This document shows positions 18,949 to 26,758 of a stretch of 58,527 nucleotides of DNA, piece by piece. How positions within the stretch are numbered: position 1 is the first letter of the stretch; every line of letters starts with the position of its first letter. This DNA is from an uncultured Blautia sp. (lineage in GTDB: Bacteria > Bacillota > Clostridia > Lachnospirales > Lachnospiraceae), in contig CAKRVL010000004.1 in NCBI GenBank assembly GCA_934408705.1, forward strand, positions 1 to 58,527, given 5' to 3'. Made by a program: the position numbers and the translations under genes. Under the pieces are notes generated by a model. It saw only the letters and a list, made by a program, of their open reading frames with translations, was not told where the DNA came from and made no database searches.

Positions 18949-18985
18949 ATTTTTCCTCCATAGTGTCTTTTCCCTGTCAGGCAGC

Positions 18986-19636
18986 TTAAGCCTGAGCTGT
19001 CTTAGTTTCTTTTTCTGTCTTTTTCTCTGCTCCGGGAAGAAGTCTTGCTTTATAAAGTGCCGCACCTACAGCGCCTGTGGCAACTGTAGCACCAATCATT
19101 TCAAATACTGCATTGATTCCTACAAATGTACAGATAAACAGAATTACATTTTTTCCGCCCATAAGCCCCTGTACATACTCTGTATTTCCAAAAAGGCCAA
19201 CCAGCAGTCCCATAAAGAACAGTGTGTTCAGGAATGCGGAAAGGAAACCTGTAACAGCACAGGAAACGTAAATATTTTTTGTTTTCTTGCGAAGTCCCTG
19301 GAAAATAAATCCAAGAAGAAGTCCGTCAACAAGTCTTGGAATAAATCTCTGGATAAATGCCAGAAACGGGCTGATTCCAAATAAAGCAACACCCATAGCA
19401 CTTGTACCGCCGATACCGATACACTGACCGAAACTGGTAAGTCCGAATACAGCTCCGGCAACAGCTCCGCCTACAGGTCCCATAGTGATAGCGCTGATAG
19501 CAACGGGAATCATATTAAGAGTGATGGCAAGAGGCCCGATATTCAGGTAGCCAAGAGGTGTGTAAGCCATAAGAAGCAGAATTGCGATCATAAGGCCAAG
19601 TAATGTGATCTGAGATGTTGTAAATTTTTTGTTCAT
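18986..19636 (-). CDS. panT: ECF transporter S component, pantothenate-type
   Basis: 216-residue membrane protein with about six hydrophobic helices and the small-residue-rich TMGPVGGAVAGAVFGLTSFGQ segment typical of ECF substrate-binding subunits. Its position between coaBC and coaX points to pantothenate (PanT). It needs the shared ECF energising module, which is not in this window. Start at 19636, 5 nt after AAGGAGG. Confidence 0.8.
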   Translation of the reverse strand: MNKKFTTSQITLLGLMIAILLLMAYTPLGYLNIGPLAITLNMIPVAISAITMGPVGGAVAGAVFGLTSFGQCIGIGGTSAMGVALFGISPFLAFIQRFIPRLVDGLLLGFIFQGLRKKTKNIYVSCAVTGFLSAFLNTLFFMGLLVGLFGNTEYVQGLMGGKNVILFICTFVGINAVFEMIGATVATGAVGAALYKARLLPGAEKKTEKETKTAQA

Positions 19637-19657
19637 ATTGTCCTCCTTGTTATCGTT

Positions 19658-19669
19658 CCCCATATGGGG
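19658..19669. other. Perfect 12-bp palindrome before panT
   Basis: CCCCATATGGGG lies 22 nt upstream of the panT start, in the 116-nt gap after coaBC. It could form an mRNA hairpin near the ribosome site or be a protein-binding site. Role not shown. Confidence 0.35.
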
Positions 19670-19752
19670 ATACAATACGGTATGGAACAGCGGGCATGCT
19701 CTTTTTATTTACCCGCCACTCTGAAATTAATGTGTTACGATCTGCAAAAAAT

Positions 19753-20946
19753 CTATGCTCTCTTTTGCAGTATTTTATCCAGGAGCTTGACGGCTGCATC
19801 CTCCTTGCTCATAAGCGGGAGTGATACTTCCTCGTCCTGTGTAATCAGAGTCAGAACATTGGTGTCCCCCTGGAAGCCGGCACCTGCCATCTTAACGTTA
19901 TTGGCTGCTACCATATCCAGATTTTTCTTTGTAAGCTTGACTCTGGAATTACCTAACATATTCTGTGTTTCCATGGAAAAGCCACACAGAAACTGTCCCT
20001 CTGGTTTGTTTTCACCCAGATATTTCAAAATGTCATCTGTCCTTTCAAGGGCAATAGACATGTCATCATCTTTCTTTTTAATTTTTTCATCACTTACCGT
20101 AGCCGGACGATAGTCTGCCACGGCTGCTGCTTTGATTATAATATCCTGTTCCTTACCGGCTGCTGTCACTGCTTCGTACATATCTCTGGCAGTTACCACA
20201 GGAACCAGCTTCACAAATGGAGGTGGCGTAAGGGCAGTACGTCCACTTACCAGTGTGACATCTGCTCCCCTTAGCATTGCTATTTTTGCAATGGCATAAC
20301 CCATCTTTCCTGAAGAATGGTTGGTGATATAACGTACCGGATCAATAGCTTCCTGCGTAGGGCCTGCTGTAACAAGTACCTTCAGTCCTTTCATATCCTT
20401 TTCGCAGGCACACTCTCTTAAAATATAATTTAAAAGAGTCTCTGGCTCCGGCATTTTACCAGCGCCGGTATCGCCACATGCAAGATAACCTACAGCCGGA
20501 TCAATCACTTCGTAACCATAATGCTCCAGAATCTTAATATTATCCTGGACAACAGGATTCTCATACATATTGGTATTCATAGCCGGAGAGATAAATTTCC
20601 TGCATCTGCATGCCATAATAGTGGTTGTAAGCATATCATCTGCAATCCCATGTGCAAGCTTACCGATCACATTAGCACTGGCAGGTGCGATCATCACCAC
20701 ATCAGCTTTCTTGGCAATAGACACATGTTCTACCTGAAACTGAAAATTCCGGTCAAAGGTATCCACAAGACATTTATTCCCGGTAAGTGTCTCGAAAGTA
20801 ATAGGATTAATAAAATTAGTGGCATTTCTGGTCATAAGCACATGAACATCTGCGTGCTGCTTCTTTAAGGCACTTGCCAGATATGCAATCTTATATGCTG
20901 CAATACTTCCTGTAACTCCCAGAAGAATAGTTTTTCCCTCTAACAT
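19753..20946 (-). CDS. coaBC: Phosphopantothenoylcysteine synthase/decarboxylase
   Basis: 397-residue bifunctional enzyme. The N-terminal flavin decarboxylase CoaC domain (residues 1-190) shows GVTGSIAAYK, the catalytic His in QVEHVSIAKKADVVMIAPASANVIGK and the MNTNMYENP loop. The C-terminal CoaB ligase domain (about 190-395) shows VTAGPTQEAIDPVRYITNHSSGKMGYAIA and KAAAVADYRP. First gene of the CoA unit, with a good promoter upstream. Confidence 0.96.
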   Translation of the reverse strand: MLEGKTILLGVTGSIAAYKIAYLASALKKQHADVHVLMTRNATNFINPITFETLTGNKCLVDTFDRNFQFQVEHVSIAKKADVVMIAPASANVIGKLAHGIADDMLTTTIMACRCRKFISPAMNTNMYENPVVQDNIKILEHYGYEVIDPAVGYLACGDTGAGKMPEPETLLNYILRECACEKDMKGLKVLVTAGPTQEAIDPVRYITNHSSGKMGYAIAKIAMLRGADVTLVSGRTALTPPPFVKLVPVVTARDMYEAVTAAGKEQDIIIKAAAVADYRPATVSDEKIKKKDDDMSIALERTDDILKYLGENKPEGQFLCGFSMETQNMLGNSRVKLTKKNLDMVAANNVKMAGAGFQGDTNVLTLITQDEEVSLPLMSKEDAAVKLLDKILQKRA

Positions 20947-21024
20947 TATCTTTCCTCATCTCTTTCTGAACTCTTGACGGATAAAAGAACATCTTTGATT
21001 TTCGTATTTTTATCCGTAACGCTT

Positions 21025-21054
21025 ATTATAAAGCAAATCCTTATCAGATTGCAA
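21025..21054 (-). promoter_or_regulatory. Promoter of coaBC-panT-coaX
   Basis: On the minus strand: TTGCAA (21054-21049), 18-nt spacer, TATAAT (21030-21025). About 75 nt before the coaBC start. Confidence 0.65.
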
Positions 21055-21070
21055 TGTATTTTTTATATGT

Positions 21071-21099
21071 TTAACTTTTCGTACAAAGTTTGCTATAAT
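21071..21099 (+). promoter_or_regulatory. Promoter of the mnmM-like gene
   Basis: TTAACT (21071-21076), 17-nt spacer, TATAAT (21094-21099), about 65 nt before the start codon. Back-to-back with the coaBC promoter. Confidence 0.6.
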
Positions 21100-21165
21100 C
21101 ATCTAGTGATAGTCTGAGACTTTGTCCCCCACATCAATATATTTTGCAGGAAAGAAAGGAAAACT

Positions 21166-21726
21166 ATGAACTACCAGATCACACAGTGGTGCGCCCACTT
21201 TATCACAAAGCATGTAAAAGAAGGAGAGCTTTGCATTGACGCTACTATGGGAAACGGAAATGACACTCTGCTGCTCTCCCGTCTTTGCGGAGAAAAAGGA
21301 CATGTGCTTGCCTTTGACATCCAAAGGCAGGCCCTTATCAATACCAGAAATCGTCTGGAAAAAGAAAAAGCAGCCTACAATTATGAGCTGTTTCTGGATT
21401 CCCACATAAATATGGGAAAATACGCAGAGCCCATGAGTGTAAGCTGCATTGTGTTTAATTTCGGTTATCTGCCAGGTGGCGATCACAGCCTTGCTACTAA
21501 TGCCAGATCCAGTATCCAGGCCCTGAACGTATCCCTGGAGCTTCTAAAAAAGAACGGAATCCTGATGCTTTGTATTTACAGCGGTGGGGATTCCGGCTTC
21601 GAAGAGCGAGATGCACTGCTTAAATGGCTGAAGGAACTGGATTCCGGAAAATATCTGGTCATTAAAACTGAATATTATAACCGCCCCAACAACCCGCCTA
21701 TGCCTGTGCTTGTAGTGAAGCTATGA
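21166..21726 (+). CDS. mnmM: MnmM/YtqB-like tRNA methyltransferase
   Basis: 186-residue class I SAM methyltransferase. DATMGNGNDTLLLSRL is the SAM-binding motif and VFNFGYLPGGDHSLATNARSSIQAL matches the YtqB family, shown in Gram-positive bacteria to methylate the aminomethyl group of wobble-position thiouridine in tRNA. The length is typical. Stands alone between divergent and convergent neighbours. The family call is good; the exact tRNA target is by homology only. Confidence 0.82.
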   Translation: MNYQITQWCAHFITKHVKEGELCIDATMGNGNDTLLLSRLCGEKGHVLAFDIQRQALINTRNRLEKEKAAYNYELFLDSHINMGKYAEPMSVSCIVFNFGYLPGGDHSLATNARSSIQALNVSLELLKKNGILMLCIYSGGDSGFEERDALLKWLKELDSGKYLVIKTEYYNRPNNPPMPVLVVKL

Positions 21727-21754
21727 ACCTCCCTGTTTCACGGATCCTGCCTTA

Positions 21755-22546
21755 TCAGTCAAGAATGGTAACACTTGTCATCACTGGCTGATTTTCTGCG
21801 GAAATGGTTCCATTATTATCTGTAGGCTTTGCATCTTTACAGATCTGGTCCACAATATCCATGCCCTCTGTTACATGACCGAAGGCTGCATACTGTCCAT
21901 CCAGATAAGTACTATCGGATTGTACAATGAAAAACTGTGAGCTTGCACTATCCGGATCTGAGGATCTTGCCATAGAGATAACGCCTCTCTCATGGGAAAT
22001 ATCATTCTGTACACCGTTCTCAGCAAATTCACCCTTGATGGTCTTATCAGATCCGCCTCTTCCGGTTCCCTCCGGGTCTCCGCCCTGGATCATGAATCCG
22101 TCAATAATACGGTGGAAGGTAAGTCCATCATAGAAATGCTCCTGAGCCAGCTTTACAAAGTTTGTAACACTGATAGGTGCGGTATCTGCATCCAGCTCAA
22201 CCTTGATCGTGCCATAACCCTTCACTTCAATTTCTGCATGATGAAGGCCTGTAAGAGGTTCTGAGGTATCCAGAACTGCACTGGTATCCTCTTTAGTTGC
22301 CTCTGCACTGTCGTTAGCTTCATCCTCAGAGCCGTCTGTAAAACCGGAAACCTCCTCATCCGCTTTCTCAGACTGTTCAGAAGTCTCATTCTTCTTAGAA
22401 GTTTCATCCTGTTCAGAAGCTTCATCCTGCTTAGAAGCCTCAGCTGTATTGTCTGCGTTTTCAGAACCTTTTGTTCCACATCCCGTCAGCATTCCTACTG
22501 AAAGAGCTGCTACCATAAGCATTGCCAGAATTTTTCTTTTCTTCAT
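21755..22546 (-). CDS. Cyclophilin-type peptidyl-prolyl isomerase lipoprotein
   Basis: 263 residues. A signal peptide ending in the lipobox LTGC suggests anchoring to the outer face of the membrane. Residues about 30-65 form a charged linker of hexapeptide-like repeats (EASKQD, EASEQD, ETSKKN, ETSEQS), encoded by roughly 18-bp DNA repeats. The C-terminal cyclophilin domain carries FHRIIDGFMIQGGDPEGTGRGG and SQFFIVQ active-site motifs. It would help fold secreted proteins. It starts 36 nt after the codB stop and may share its transcript. Confidence 0.9.
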   Translation of the reverse strand: MKKRKILAMLMVAALSVGMLTGCGTKGSENADNTAEASKQDEASEQDETSKKNETSEQSEKADEEVSGFTDGSEDEANDSAEATKEDTSAVLDTSEPLTGLHHAEIEVKGYGTIKVELDADTAPISVTNFVKLAQEHFYDGLTFHRIIDGFMIQGGDPEGTGRGGSDKTIKGEFAENGVQNDISHERGVISMARSSDPDSASSQFFIVQSDSTYLDGQYAAFGHVTEGMDIVDQICKDAKPTDNNGTISAENQPVMTSVTILD

Positions 22547-22581
22547 AGTATTATGCCTCCAATTCTAAGTTATTCCGGTTC

Positions 22582-23841
22582 TTAATTCTGTCTTATCATT
22601 CCATTATTTCTGCTAAACACCAGCTGTCCCACAGCATAGCATGCAGCAGCTACAACCATACCATTGATAGAAGCAACTCCCCAATCCAGCACATTTGCCA
22701 CGATTGCACCGAGGATGACACCTGCAACAGAGTACCAGTTTACTGTTTTTAAACGGGGATTTTCTGCTTCATAGTCTTTCTTATTCATAAAATAGTCAAT
22801 TACAACAATAATACCAACTGGCGGAAGGGTACAGTTGAGAATATTCAGCCAGCCACAGAAATTGTAATACAGCCATACAGAAGCTATTGTTCCGATCAGG
22901 CCGGAAATCAGCACCATTGGTTTCTTTTTCTGATGGAAGATATTGGCAAGTCCAAGTCCTGCTGTGTATAATGCATTATCGTTGGTTGTCCAGATATTAA
23001 GTCCAAGTACCAGCACTGCCAGGTAAAACAGATTCAGGCGAAGCATAACCTCAAAAATATCATTTCCACCTACAAAAATAGAGGACACTGCTCCAAAGAA
23101 GAACATCAGAGAGTTTCCAATGAAAAATGCAACTACAGTAGTAACCGCTCCTGCTTTACCATTTTTTGCAAAACGGGCAAAGTTAGGGGTTGCTGTTCCT
23201 CCAGACACGAAAGAACCTACAACCAGTCCTGCGCCACCGATAATAGTCAGGCTTCCGCTGGATTTTGCGAACTGGTCAATAATGGTTCCATCTCCCTGAT
23301 TCACTGCCATGATCATGGCTACAGTACCAAGAACTGCTACAAGAGGTACTGCAATATAGCTTACGATCGTAAGGGAGTCAATTCCAAAATATGCAGAAGC
23401 TGTCATGCACACACCTGCCAGGATTACCAAGCCCCACATTGCAGCATCACTTCCACCAAGAAGCTCTTTTGATACCGGAATCGCAAACATGGCAAGACCT
23501 ACACCAAACCATCCAATCTGTGTAAAGCTGATCATTGCAGATGGAAGGTAAGAGCCTTTCTCACCGAATGCTCTTTTTGCCAGAAGATCCAGGGATAAAC
23601 CTGTCTTCGCACCAACATAGCCAAGAAGTCCGGTGTAAGCACCAAGAATCAAGCCTCCAAGGATCAGGGATTCCACAAAGCCCCAGAAATCAAGACCTTC
23701 TGCCAGCTGCTGTCCTACCCACATGCTTGCTGAGAAAAATGTAAATCCCAGCATGATCATAAACATGGTAACCAATCCCTTGCGACTGTCTGACGGTACA
23801 GCTTTACCCGCAAAGTCTACATCTTTTTTCTCTTTTGCCAT
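22582..23841 (-). CDS. codB: CodB-like NCS1 cytosine/purine permease
   Basis: 419-residue membrane carrier with about twelve helices. The N-terminal SASMWVGQQLAEGL and SFTQIGWFGVGLAMFA segments and the TTNDNALYTAGLG region match the NCS1 cytosine permease CodB. Nucleobase uptake driven by ions is likely; cytosine is the family default but a purine is possible given the locus further right. No cytosine deaminase is beside it; instead it follows a phosphoribosyltransferase-like gene by 108 nt. Confidence 0.82.
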   Translation of the reverse strand: MAKEKKDVDFAGKAVPSDSRKGLVTMFMIMLGFTFFSASMWVGQQLAEGLDFWGFVESLILGGLILGAYTGLLGYVGAKTGLSLDLLAKRAFGEKGSYLPSAMISFTQIGWFGVGLAMFAIPVSKELLGGSDAAMWGLVILAGVCMTASAYFGIDSLTIVSYIAVPLVAVLGTVAMIMAVNQGDGTIIDQFAKSSGSLTIIGGAGLVVGSFVSGGTATPNFARFAKNGKAGAVTTVVAFFIGNSLMFFFGAVSSIFVGGNDIFEVMLRLNLFYLAVLVLGLNIWTTNDNALYTAGLGLANIFHQKKKPMVLISGLIGTIASVWLYYNFCGWLNILNCTLPPVGIIVVIDYFMNKKDYEAENPRLKTVNWYSVAGVILGAIVANVLDWGVASINGMVVAAACYAVGQLVFSRNNGMIRQN

Positions 23842-23904
23842 TTTTTTACCCGGTTACTGATTTTTCCCCAGCAACCTTTCCCTTTCTTTTTTGTATATAG
23901 TCAA

Positions 23905-23936
23905 GGGACAGTCAGCTTTTTGTTTCTGCCTGTCCC
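23905..23936 (-). other. Intercistronic hairpin before codB
   Basis: Arms GGGACAG and CTGTCCC (23905-23911, 23930-23936) with an inner CAG/CTG pair; no T-run follows on either strand. A second hairpin (GGTTGCTG...CAGTAACC) lies directly before the codB start, which has no clear ribosome site. Together they suggest control of codB translation, but this is inference. Confidence 0.4.
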
Positions 23937-23949
23937 CCGATTTACCATT

Positions 23950-25038
23950 TTACAGAATGTATTTACGCAATGCGTTTGTAAATTCTTCAATTCTCTGTTC
24001 TGCAATTTCTTTCAGGGTTACATTCTCAAGGCAGTCTGCGAAACGCATTTCCATTTCATAGAGCCACTTTGTCTCCGGAGACTGGATTTCCTGGAAATGG
24101 TTACATGCAATCCATTCCTCGTAACTGATTGGAAGACTGTAGCCCAGTTTTTCCCGGATCAAATCATGCATACTGATCACATCGCAGCGGTCCAGCATGC
24201 CCTTCCAGAAATCAAGAACCTCTTCCACATGCTCATGGATCTCATATCTTCTGGCACCGCCATCGTAAATAATACATTTCTCAAACAGCGGATTACGCAT
24301 GGAAAGAGTTTCTCTTCTGAATTCCGGTGCAATAATACCATCTTTCCAGTAGAAATCCACATCCGGAAGGTTGATGCCTGAGACACCCTTATCCTGGTAA
24401 GTACTAAAAATTCCCTCATAGTATACTGTGATAAATCCTTCAAAATCAGGCCAGTATTCCCTGATCTCACCAGTCAGCTTCTCCAGAATTTCAATTCCCT
24501 TGGTGCCGCCAATGGTGAAAATAATGATATTTCTAAGCTGTGCATTATGAGCACGGTAAAAATCTGTCACATAGCGAAGACAATGAATCAAAGTCTCTCC
24601 GGAAGCGATAATATCACCAATGAGCAAGGTGCTGTCCGGTACCATAGTCAGCTTACTGTATTTGATCTCCAGTCCTGCGATCTCATCCTCCTTAAACACA
24701 CGCTCGCTGGATAAAAAACTGATATCGTGTACACGGATATGCTCTCTGTAGCAGCTTTCTTCCAGAGGATAGTTTAATGCACCTCTAAGAATGGATAAAA
24801 TATTTGCAGTTGTCACCTTCTTCTGCTCCTTAAAATAATAGAGCATCTGTGAAGTAGATGGAATCAGGCAATGATATACTTCATAGCCAACTACCTCCGG
24901 AGTGTTCATCAGCTTTCTTGTCTCAGCCTCAGATACCACATAGTATTCATTTACATAGTCTCCTCCTGCCAGCTTGTAGCAGTCTACGCCCTGCTCAGAA
25001 AATTCTCTGACCAGTCTTACATTTTCCCAGTTTCTCAT
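23950..25038 (-). CDS. Phosphoribosyltransferase-like protein, unknown substrate
   Basis: 362-residue protein not matching a named enzyme that I recognise. A hydrophobic strand followed by LLIGDIIASGETL (near residue 190) is a type I PRPP-binding motif, followed by a Rossmann-like IIIFTIGGTKGIEILEKL. The rest has many aromatic and acidic residues and no signal peptide or membrane segment. At about twice the length of simple nucleobase phosphoribosyltransferases it likely has extra domains. Start at 25038 with GGAGG upstream. It is transcribed just ahead of codB, which suggests nucleobase salvage, or a PyrR-like control role. Function open. Confidence 0.6.
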   Translation of the reverse strand: MRNWENVRLVREFSEQGVDCYKLAGGDYVNEYYVVSEAETRKLMNTPEVVGYEVYHCLIPSTSQMLYYFKEQKKVTTANILSILRGALNYPLEESCYREHIRVHDISFLSSERVFKEDEIAGLEIKYSKLTMVPDSTLLIGDIIASGETLIHCLRYVTDFYRAHNAQLRNIIIFTIGGTKGIEILEKLTGEIREYWPDFEGFITVYYEGIFSTYQDKGVSGINLPDVDFYWKDGIIAPEFRRETLSMRNPLFEKCIIYDGGARRYEIHEHVEEVLDFWKGMLDRCDVISMHDLIREKLGYSLPISYEEWIACNHFQEIQSPETKWLYEMEMRFADCLENVTLKEIAEQRIEEFTNALRKYIL

Positions 25039-25092
25039 CTGTGCTTTCCTCCAACCATTTTCTGCATATAAAGTTCTTACAGTTTTTTCCGT

Positions 25093-25145
25093 AAAAAAAG
25101 CCCTCTTTCGCAAAGATCACTTGCAATGCTCCAGCAAAAGACAGC
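25093..25145 (-). terminator. Intrinsic terminator in the leader of the PRTase-codB unit
   Basis: On the minus strand GCTGTCTTTTGC (25145-25134) pairs with GCGAAAGAGGGC (25111-25100) with one mismatch, then T7 (25099-25093). It lies between the promoter at 25167-25195 and the start at 25038. Inside the loop a TTGC/GCAA pair could form a competing hairpin. This arrangement is that of an attenuator. Confidence 0.65.
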
Positions 25146-25166
25146 CTGTTTTCCCAATTACCAAAG

Positions 25167-25195
25167 ATGATATGATGAATAGCCTTAATTGTCAA
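25167..25195 (-). promoter_or_regulatory. Promoter of PRTase-codB unit
   Basis: On the minus strand: consensus TTGACA (25195-25190), 17-nt spacer, TATCAT (25172-25167). Transcription would start near 25160, only about 15 nt before the terminator hairpin. Confidence 0.7.
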
Positions 25196-25263
25196 GTACA
25201 AATTAATCCTACATCTTGTCACATTGTGTAATGTCTGCTAAAATCATGGAAGACAGTAATTAT

Positions 25264-25468
25264 ATGATACCAGTGTCAAAAGGTCAAAAAGCCGTTCGTG
25301 CTTGCACGATAAGGCGTTTGAACTTGGGACACGCCAAATATGAGAAAATAGCGATTTACGCAGTAAATCAGCGGATTTCGAATATTTTGAGGATTGCGGA
25401 AGCAGCGTAGCTGTGTAGCAATCCGGGTATCAAATGAGTGGCAAAAGACCTTTTGACACTCAAATCAT
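25264..25468. repeat. Structured inverted-repeat element upstream of luxS
   Basis: A 205-bp non-coding element bounded by inverted repeats: AGTGTCAAAAGGTC (25272-25285) and GACCTTTTGACACT (25447-25460) are perfect complements over 14 bp, extended by ATGAT/ATCAT after a 3-nt mismatch. Inside lie hairpins CGTGC-TT-GCACG (near 25297), GGCGT...ACGCC (near 25312), GATTTAC-GCA-GTAAATC (near 25353) and GGATTGC...GCAATCC (near 25391). GATACC (25266-25271) can alternatively pair with GGTATC (25426-25431). It has no credible reading frame. It could be a small non-autonomous mobile repeat or a structured RNA. Confidence 0.6.
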
Positions 25469-25495
25469 TATATTTATGGAAAGTGAGGTTTTTTT

Positions 25496-25975
25496 ATGGA
25501 AAAGATTACCAGTTTCACAATAGATCACATTAAGCTTCAGCCAGGAGTTTATGTTTCCCGTAAGGATCCGGTTGGAAACAATGTGGTCACCACCTTTGAT
25601 ATCCGTATGACATCCCCTAACGAGGAGCCTGTTATGAACACAGCAGAGCTTCACACTATTGAGCATCTCGCTGCTACTTTTCTCCGAAACCATAAGGAAT
25701 TCGGTTCCAAAATGCTCTACTGGGGACCAATGGGCTGCCGCACCGGCAATTATCTGCTGCTGAATGGGGATTATGAGTCCAGAGACATTATTCCTCTCAT
25801 GATCGAAACCTTTGAGTTTATCCGTGATTTTGAAGGTGAAGTTCCCGGAGCTTCTGCAAAGGACTGTGGAAATTATCTGGATATGAATCTTGGAATGGCA
25901 AAGTATCTGGCTAAGAAGTTTCTGGATGAAGTGCTGTATGATATTAAACCAGACAGACTGGTTTATCCGGAGTAA
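25496..25975 (+). CDS. luxS: S-ribosylhomocysteine lyase
   Basis: 159 residues, standard length. LuxS cleaves S-ribosylhomocysteine to homocysteine and the AI-2 precursor DPD. Metal ligands are H53 and H57 in HTIEH and C124 in AKDCGNY; the catalytic C81 is in MGCRTGNY. Single-gene unit: preceded by the structured element and ended by a strong terminator. Confidence 0.97.
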   Translation: MEKITSFTIDHIKLQPGVYVSRKDPVGNNVVTTFDIRMTSPNEEPVMNTAELHTIEHLAATFLRNHKEFGSKMLYWGPMGCRTGNYLLLNGDYESRDIIPLMIETFEFIRDFEGEVPGASAKDCGNYLDMNLGMAKYLAKKFLDEVLYDIKPDRLVYPE

Positions 25976-25997
25976 TATATTCCGGTTTTATCAAAAA

Positions 25998-26038
25998 ACG
26001 CTATGTAAATGTACCATAATAGTTCATTTACATAGCGT
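25998..26038. terminator. Strong bidirectional terminator after luxS
   Basis: ACGCTATGTAAATG (25998-26011) and CATTTACATAGCGT (26025-26038) form a perfect 14-bp stem with a 13-nt loop, flanked by A6 and CTTTTTT. It serves luxS and the converging lipoprotein gene. Confidence 0.9.
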
Positions 26039-26064
26039 CTTTTTTATTCTCTAGGCTTCGGCTA

Positions 26065-26574
26065 TCAACCTGCTACTGCCTGATCTGCAGCTGCTTCAGC
26101 ATTACCATCTGTAGCTGTCTGATCTGTAGCTGTCTGATCTGCAGCTCCCTCTGCTGCACCTTCTGCAGCCACTGCACTTACATAATCTCCTGATACATAT
26201 GCAGTCTGTCCTTCATATGAAACCTCGATCCAGCCATTATCACATACACCTGTACTTGTAAGCTGGGTGCCATTAGCAACACCGGCAATAAGAGTGGCAT
26301 CTGCACTTGCATCTGCACGAAGGTTCACATCTGCATTTGCAACATATGTACCATCCTGCTTAGTTACATTCACACCACTTGCAGTCTGCTCTACAACCGG
26401 TTCAGGAGTAGGTGTAACCTCAGGTGTAGGAGTTGCCTCTGGAGTTGGAGTTGGAATCGGGGTTGGGGTTGCCTGTATAACAGTAACGCTTGCTCCTGCA
26501 CCTTCCTCAAATCCACATCCCGGAATGCAAAGTGCTGCGCCAAGAAGCAAAACGGCTAAACCTGCTTTTTTCAT
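26065..26574 (-). CDS. SH3b-domain lipoprotein
   Basis: 169 residues. Signal peptide with lipobox CIPGC, then a Thr-Pro repeat linker (TPTPIPTPTPEATPTPE, about residues 36-60) that would span the cell wall, then one bacterial SH3 domain (about 75-135: VNLRADASADATLIAGVANGTQL, GWIEVSYEGQTAYVSGDYV), then an Ala/Thr/Asp-rich tail. Likely binds cell-wall peptide. No enzymatic domain. The upstream region has WalR-like repeats. Confidence 0.85.
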   Translation of the reverse strand: MKKAGLAVLLLGAALCIPGCGFEEGAGASVTVIQATPTPIPTPTPEATPTPEVTPTPEPVVEQTASGVNVTKQDGTYVANADVNLRADASADATLIAGVANGTQLTSTGVCDNGWIEVSYEGQTAYVSGDYVSAVAAEGAAEGAADQTATDQTATDGNAEAAADQAVAG

Positions 26575-26666
26575 AATAATATTCCTCCTTTACAAAGCAC
26601 CAGTGCTTTGAATTGATTCATCTTCTCTTTAATAATTATTACAAAAATGTACTCTTTTTGCGAATC

Positions 26667-26704
26667 GTTACAATTAATATACAGTATTATTACAATTTTT
26701 GCAA
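26667..26704 (-). promoter_or_regulatory. Promoter with 11-bp-period TGTWAH repeats
   Basis: On the minus strand: -35 TTGCAA (26704-26699), 17-nt spacer, -10 TATATT (26681-26676). Three hexamers TGTAAT (26694-26689), TGTATA (26683-26678) and TGTAAC (26672-26667) repeat every 11 bp, matching the WalR/YycF consensus TGTWAH-N5-TGTWAH except for one base in the middle copy. A 7-bp hairpin (26594-26609) lies in the leader just before the ribosome site. Confidence 0.55.
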
Positions 26705-26758
26705 GCCCTAAGTATATGATTCATTACAATGCTTCATTACCATCTCATATGATTCATC

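Noticed and set aside
22370..22450. Tandem repeats of about 18 bp
   Set aside because: They encode the charged hexapeptide linker of the cyclophilin lipoprotein and need no separate explanation.
23842..23949. Possible preQ1 or purine riboswitch before codB
   Set aside because: The hairpins do not match either consensus as I know them, and the gap is short. Kept only as an unnamed hairpin feature.
26400..26480. Short tandem DNA repeats as a CRISPR or satellite
   Set aside because: They encode the Thr-Pro linker of the lipoprotein in frame and have no spacer structure.
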